Shown: in pieces, positions 62,401 through 64,000 of the stretch
Layout of the letters: every line of letters starts with the position of its first letter
How positions within the stretch are numbered: the stretch's first letter is position 1
Assembly (NCBI GenBank): GCA_902778625.1
Contig: CACYYM010000003.1
Span: 1 to 64,000 of the forward strand
DNA length: 64,000 nucleotides
Reading direction: 5' to 3'
Origin: an uncultured Bacteroidales bacterium
GTDB lineage: Bacteria; Bacteroidota; Bacteroidia; Bacteroidales; Bacteroidaceae
Translations under genes and position numbers: made by a program
Notes under the pieces: model-generated
The model's input: only the letters and a program-made list of their open reading frames with translations
Databases searched by the model: none
Told to the model about the DNA's origin: nothing

Positions 62401-62970
62401 GTCATCTTCGAAGGCCAGACACATAGGCTTCAAGCGCAGGAACCGTTCTCCGGCTATGTGCGCAAAGTGATTCAGACCGAAACGAAGGCAAAGGAACTTA
62501 CTATCGAGCAGAAGGGTAGCGAGCGAGGCCTCTCTTGGGGAGCTGTCTATGCGCAGTACCAGTTGCCCGCAGCTGATGTGGAGAACCATCGTGAAGGCAT
62601 GACCATCCGCCGAGAAGTGGATAACCTGGGCAAGCCGAATAAGGGCGACCGCATCCATGTTCGCTACACCATCACTGCCGATCGCGATTACGAATACGTC
62701 TGCCTTCGTGCACCCCGTCCGGCTGCTACCGAACCTGCCCAACAGCTCTCGGGCTATCGTTGGCAAGGCGGTCTCGGCTATTATCAGGCGATGCACGATG
62801 CCAGCACTGAGTACTTCATGGACCACTTGCCTCGAGGCACGTATGTTATCGAGGAAGACTGGCTTGTTGGTCGCGACGGCAACTATCTCCTGCCACCAGC
62901 CCGTTTGACCTGCCTCTATGCACCCGAATATCAGTCGAATACAGCAGGCGAGAAGTTCAGGGTGAAGTAG
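56476..62970 (+). CDS. GH18 chitinase-like domain fused to an alpha-2-macroglobulin-like protein
   Basis: 2164 residues. The signal peptide ends near SAFA. Residues about 25-330 are a GH18 barrel with the complete DxxDxDxE motif (D123, D126, D128, E130 in DGIDIDWEYP), so it could cleave chitin or N-glycan cores. Residues about 340-600 are helical, then the MG domains of a bacterial alpha-2-macroglobulin follow (IYTDRSIYRPGQTVYVGGIA near 810). Residues about 1366-1411 hold a TonB-receptor plug-like segment (ESVDQALQGQIAGLDVV, SMRLRGYG). LSELAFFYPQLRTDSKGQTS and LTSWHLHGLAHTKDM are standard A2M motifs. The thioester CxEQ is absent: the site reads PSLTAPTHSDVLSVASAYY (about 1640-1660). It is probably a periplasmic or surface-anchored protease trap variant. 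It starts 84 bp after pepD with no clear promoter of its own. Confidence 0.87.
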   Translation: MKKIVALLTFVCCAFSAFAGSKSEPVVVAYVTSWTQVMPDPTVMTHINYAFGHVNEQFNGVRIDNEQRLRDIIALKKQQPKLRVMLSVGGWGSGRFSEMAASAENRLAFAKDCRRVCNELGLDGIDIDWEYPTQTSAGISASPNDTENFTLLMRDLRQALGSKLWLTLASVGSAQYIDFKSCVQYLNMVNVMAYDMGSAPKHHSALYRSKIVGWLCASECVEAHRKAGVPDEKIVLGMPFYGRGKSGVYMKYRDRDKHTEKEVWSNTSKASFLADENGEMVIGFESPRSIAMKCAYIKEQGLRGAMYWEYADDNEQGDLQRAVWQGVMQTEKQRSTSCRRAAQRLAAVLKDNQRREDITPDSFFHDYRDLMSHIKREKDPTVQAIYRAATAHLLVGNAWRSQSFDSKTKSHPDSIQEWTHEEYRRHSADLYAQALQDVEALHAVKLADTKPLTLPGKNDAVFGGDLLYLVWQTCLSDLTEQERRTHLVPRYEDIINVYRRHGLREATLLLRVDSLEEKGGQKQEDILLRLRDEYIDLPACADVYALLAELPDKTNKEREELLEEALQRYPKSWQANNLKNRLAELRAPRLMGRFHETLYPDKDYDIPLRIKNMESGSIAVYRLPIGFEFKDEEEQGTKLEQVKRSGTLVETLPISMDGVEALETKDDTLRWRSPSFGHYAFVFDGTTKEKLEQAIEPQIVQFDVTALTFMAAALPDSKERLMVTDAMTGEPQSGVKVSFYERKRQEYVLLQEQTTDERGIAEIAYSGNRNYLYVELSKGADNAFGKESLGWRYSHDYDNKLEHHVNIYTDRSIYRPGQTVYVGGIAYTKGHDEAPRVEAGAELTVTFTDANGQELAKHTLKSDEFGTVKDSLQLPQTGLPGNYSIGVDDNTIYIRVEEYRRPTFQVEMDEAPAITLPVDSITLTGKAMTYSQWPVANARVTGTYRWQQSWWYRRFSPSISHDIDTLYTDEEGKFSIRVPVPKELTDEDFKWGQTLQLSVDVLSPEGETQQGSIRVPLCSTPLRMRGDVPEQQNREKLQPLRFDLYSSNDKPVDGNVLCVLMQDGREVKNFYIPANRDTIPDVLRSLPSGMYDLRAKAEVKGDTASFKASFTIFSITDKRLIGKHNLWLYTPEELISAEKPARFQVGTTLSDAWIYCIMTGENGIVRDTILHLSDQATMFEVPYEERFRHHLGVSMMLIHEGEFEHSVLDFRYEEPDTRLTMHWDTFRDHLQPGQKEQWRLILTRPDGSPASANVMVGMYDASLDALSPYYMRAAVYRGCNRDVLFRASCYEWFNRTSYSGLRMSLQYLPYKGYDFAYWNEEYFQSVRPTRGGKGMRLRGVGANRMEERVFNMVAPAREYAGAVKKFNMAEVESLGFESVDQALQGQIAGLDVVQNSKALGDGTSMRLRGYGLETDEEAAEAETDDAAYVRSNLSELAFFYPQLRTDSKGQTSIEFTLPEGLTSWHLHGLAHTKDMMTAEWEETVVAKKELMAELTLPRFVRNGDEVTLTASIRNASEKRQKGDAILKVYDAEDNRLVKQMKVSFDVEPSKTAVYNMQLIVTPDHPALAVQWVAKGKGSSDGEVRYMPVLSDMQNVTETRTYLLRGDTTLTMKLDKLFADTAVNKTLTVEHVAEPLYLALQALPSLTAPTHSDVLSVASAYYGGSVAYHIAHEYPNVREAIDAWAKEENPQALESPLAKNQQLADILLNETPWVVEARQQKASRQRLSSLFAEMEQEQRRMTMLATLSARQNSDGSFGWFPGMSGSTWMTSQVAMLLTRLGAIKGGWTVPETQLLDKAMSYLEKEMHKDVEALRKEKNPTLSLSELRYLYIYIMYKGKGNEDAKYLLSLLKKQAEDLDREPRALAAIVLQRLGEEKKAQALMPRIHELLRHGDGMYLAYPSGSFTSIDRKVQTHVNLMEAVRTVEPKETDLLAKMAEWLIQQKRTQEWEQPIQSADAIYALMQSELRSEGGEWNGKVIFEGQTHRLQAQEPFSGYVRKVIQTETKAKELTIEQKGSERGLSWGAVYAQYQLPAADVENHREGMTIRREVDNLGKPNKGDRIHVRYTITADRDYEYVCLRAPRPAATEPAQQLSGYRWQGGLGYYQAMHDASTEYFMDHLPRGTYVIEEDWLVGRDGNYLLPPARLTCLYAPEYQSNTAGEKFRVK

Positions 62971-62983
62971 GGGACTCAAAACG

Positions 62984-63067
62984 TCGCGTGCGGGGATTGC
63001 AATCGCCGCACGCGGAAATGCCCAACGCCGCACGCGGGGATTGCAATCTCCGCAGGCGGCGTTTTTT
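62984..63067 (+). repeat. GC-rich 22-bp phased array 6 (4 units)
   Basis: Cores begin at 62984 (TCGCGTGCGG), 63006 and 63028 (CCGCACGCGG) and 63050 (CCGCAGGCGG), exactly 22 bp apart. The last runs into GCGTTTTTT, a likely terminator. It starts 13 bp after the alpha-2-macroglobulin stop. Confidence 0.85.
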
Positions 63068-63127
63068 ATGCCCTGTGTCGCGGATGAATTTTCCGCTGAA
63101 AATCTTGCGTGTTACAGATAATTATAT

Positions 63128-63135
63128 TATCTTTG
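63128..63135 (+). promoter_or_regulatory. -7 box for the last gene
   Basis: TATCTTTG followed by CAGC, 38 bp before the ATG at 63174. Confidence 0.75.
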
Positions 63136-63173
63136 CAGCAAATTATAAACAGGATACATAATTCTTTCTACTC

Positions 63174-64000
63174 ATGAAAGCAACAAAGACATTGCTGACG
63201 CTTGCTTTGATGGCAGGCTGCCTGAGCGCAGGAGCACAGACTGTGGAGCGCTCCTTCTATATCGACTACGGTCAGAACAACGTTTCCGGTCAGGGCTATA
63301 AGACCGTCGGAGCTGATGCGAACGGACACTATTGGAACAATATCTTTGGCAAAGGAACAGGTGCACCGGACAAAGCCTATCCGCAAACGATAAGTCTCGT
63401 GACGTCGGATAATACAGCTACCGACTGCAAGTTGCAAATCTCGACGCGATTCTCAACCAATGGCTACACCAATGGCGGTTTGCAGAATCCGTCGAAATCA
63501 CTGCTTGGTGACCTTGCCATCGAGAGTGCCACGCAGGACTACATCTTCCTTGAAGGCGGTCAAGACTACGGCGTCATCCATTTCAAGGGACTCGACCTCA
63601 GCAAAGGCTATCGCTTCTATCTCTTCGGTTCGCGTACCGCAACCGACACACGAGCTGCCAATTTCGACCTGACAGGCGAGAACTCTTGGCGAGAAGAGAT
63701 GGCGATGTCCGGCACGGGGATAGGCAATGGAGGCTACAACGGCAACAATAACAACGTTCTGACGTCCGACCTTATCTTCCCGGATCGCAACGGCAATATC
63801 GACCTTACCATCATCAAGAAGTCATCGGGCATCATGGTCTATCTCAATTGTATGAAGATCGAAGAAGTCTCCGGCGTGGAGCGGCCCAATCAAGAGCTCA
63901 CGCTGAAGCAGAAGATGTACTTCGATTTCGGCGAGACAAGCAACAACACGAGAGGTCACACCACTACCACCGACGCCAATGGCAACCGCTGGAACAACAT
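63174..64000 (+). CDS. Secreted protein with tandem galactose-binding-like domains (3' end outside window)
   Basis: The frame is open from the ATG at 63174 to the window end (275 complete codons). The signal peptide is MKATKTLLTLALMAGCLSAG, cleaved near GAQT. A beta-sandwich domain of about 220 residues begins FYIDYGQNNVSGQGYKTVGA and DANGHYWNNI; a second copy begins MYFDFGETSNNTRGHTTTTD and DANGNRWNNI. This form is common at the front of Bacteroidetes esterases, lyases and glycosidases, where it probably binds sugar. The catalytic part, if any, is beyond the window. Confidence 0.75.
   Translation, partial: MKATKTLLTLALMAGCLSAGAQTVERSFYIDYGQNNVSGQGYKTVGADANGHYWNNIFGKGTGAPDKAYPQTISLVTSDNTATDCKLQISTRFSTNGYTNGGLQNPSKSLLGDLAIESATQDYIFLEGGQDYGVIHFKGLDLSKGYRFYLFGSRTATDTRAANFDLTGENSWREEMAMSGTGIGNGGYNGNNNNVLTSDLIFPDRNGNIDLTIIKKSSGIMVYLNCMKIEEVSGVERPNQELTLKQKMYFDFGETSNNTRGHTTTTDANGNRWNN

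Noticed and set aside
1..64000. Classical polysaccharide utilisation locus
   Set aside because: No SusC/SusD pair, no hybrid two-component or ECF regulator is present among the CAZyme genes.

Overview
The window looks like a chromosome segment of a Bacteroidales bacterium, most likely Prevotellaceae. The evidence is a recurring TAnnTTTG (often TAnnTTTGC) promoter box close upstream of starts, Wzi-type capsule assembly, BspA-like repeats, a YoeB-like toxin, a shared C-terminal tail ending in GKK on secreted proteins, and a high density of secreted glycoside hydrolases. I see no rRNA, tRNA, CRISPR array, phage or transposase gene.

Layout. 1-4.6 kb: end of a dockerin-like secreted protein, then a compact surface-polysaccharide block (GT2 glycosyltransferase, Wzi-like porin, small lipoprotein, WecA/TagO-type initiating transferase), convergent with a membrane-bound PglF/CapD-type sugar dehydratase. 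6.8-9.8 kb: a PAP2 phosphatase, prs and a ThiE-like gene. 10-17.9 kb: GH43, a small unknown secreted protein and a GH38 alpha-mannosidase. 17.9-21.9 kb: an AT-richer accessory stretch with phased repeats, a candidate small RNA, a palindromic MITE-like element, a toxin-antitoxin pair, a long structured leader and a leucine-rich-repeat protein. 22-27 kb: minus-strand group of GH26, TSCPD protein, flavodoxin lipoprotein and LamG-GH43. 27-28.7 kb: BspA-like protein and a second MITE-like element. 28.7-42.6 kb: one minus-strand run with AddA- and AddB-like helicase-nucleases, then GH20, GH92, GH127 and a lipoprotein. 42.9-47.4 kb: panB, a second PAP2 protein and a double-propeller GH43. 47.8-56.4 kb: a very large fibronectin/cleaved-adhesin protein, gdhA, comF and pepD. 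56.5-64 kb: a 2164-residue protein joining a GH18 domain to an alpha-2-macroglobulin, then a truncated secreted protein.

The CAZymes (GH18, GH20, GH26, GH38, four GH43-type domains, GH92, GH127) together suit removal of mannose, N-acetylhexosamine and arabinose from host, plant or fungal glycans. No SusC/SusD pair is present, so this is not a classical PUL.

The most unusual content is repetitive DNA. (1) Six intergenic arrays of a GC-rich imperfect palindrome (CCGCGTGCGG) phased at 22 bp. (2) Three arrays of an unrelated CGTGTCGAGTT motif, also phased at 22 bp, each downstream of a gene and in its orientation. (3) Short repeats of the TTCAATCTTCA type, and two other families, that sit in frame inside unrelated proteins as well as between genes. 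(4) Two MITE-like elements whose perfect terminal inverted repeats are built of micro direct repeats, one holding a 44-bp perfect palindrome. (5) A leader RNA with apparently mutually exclusive helices and a terminator before the LRR gene.
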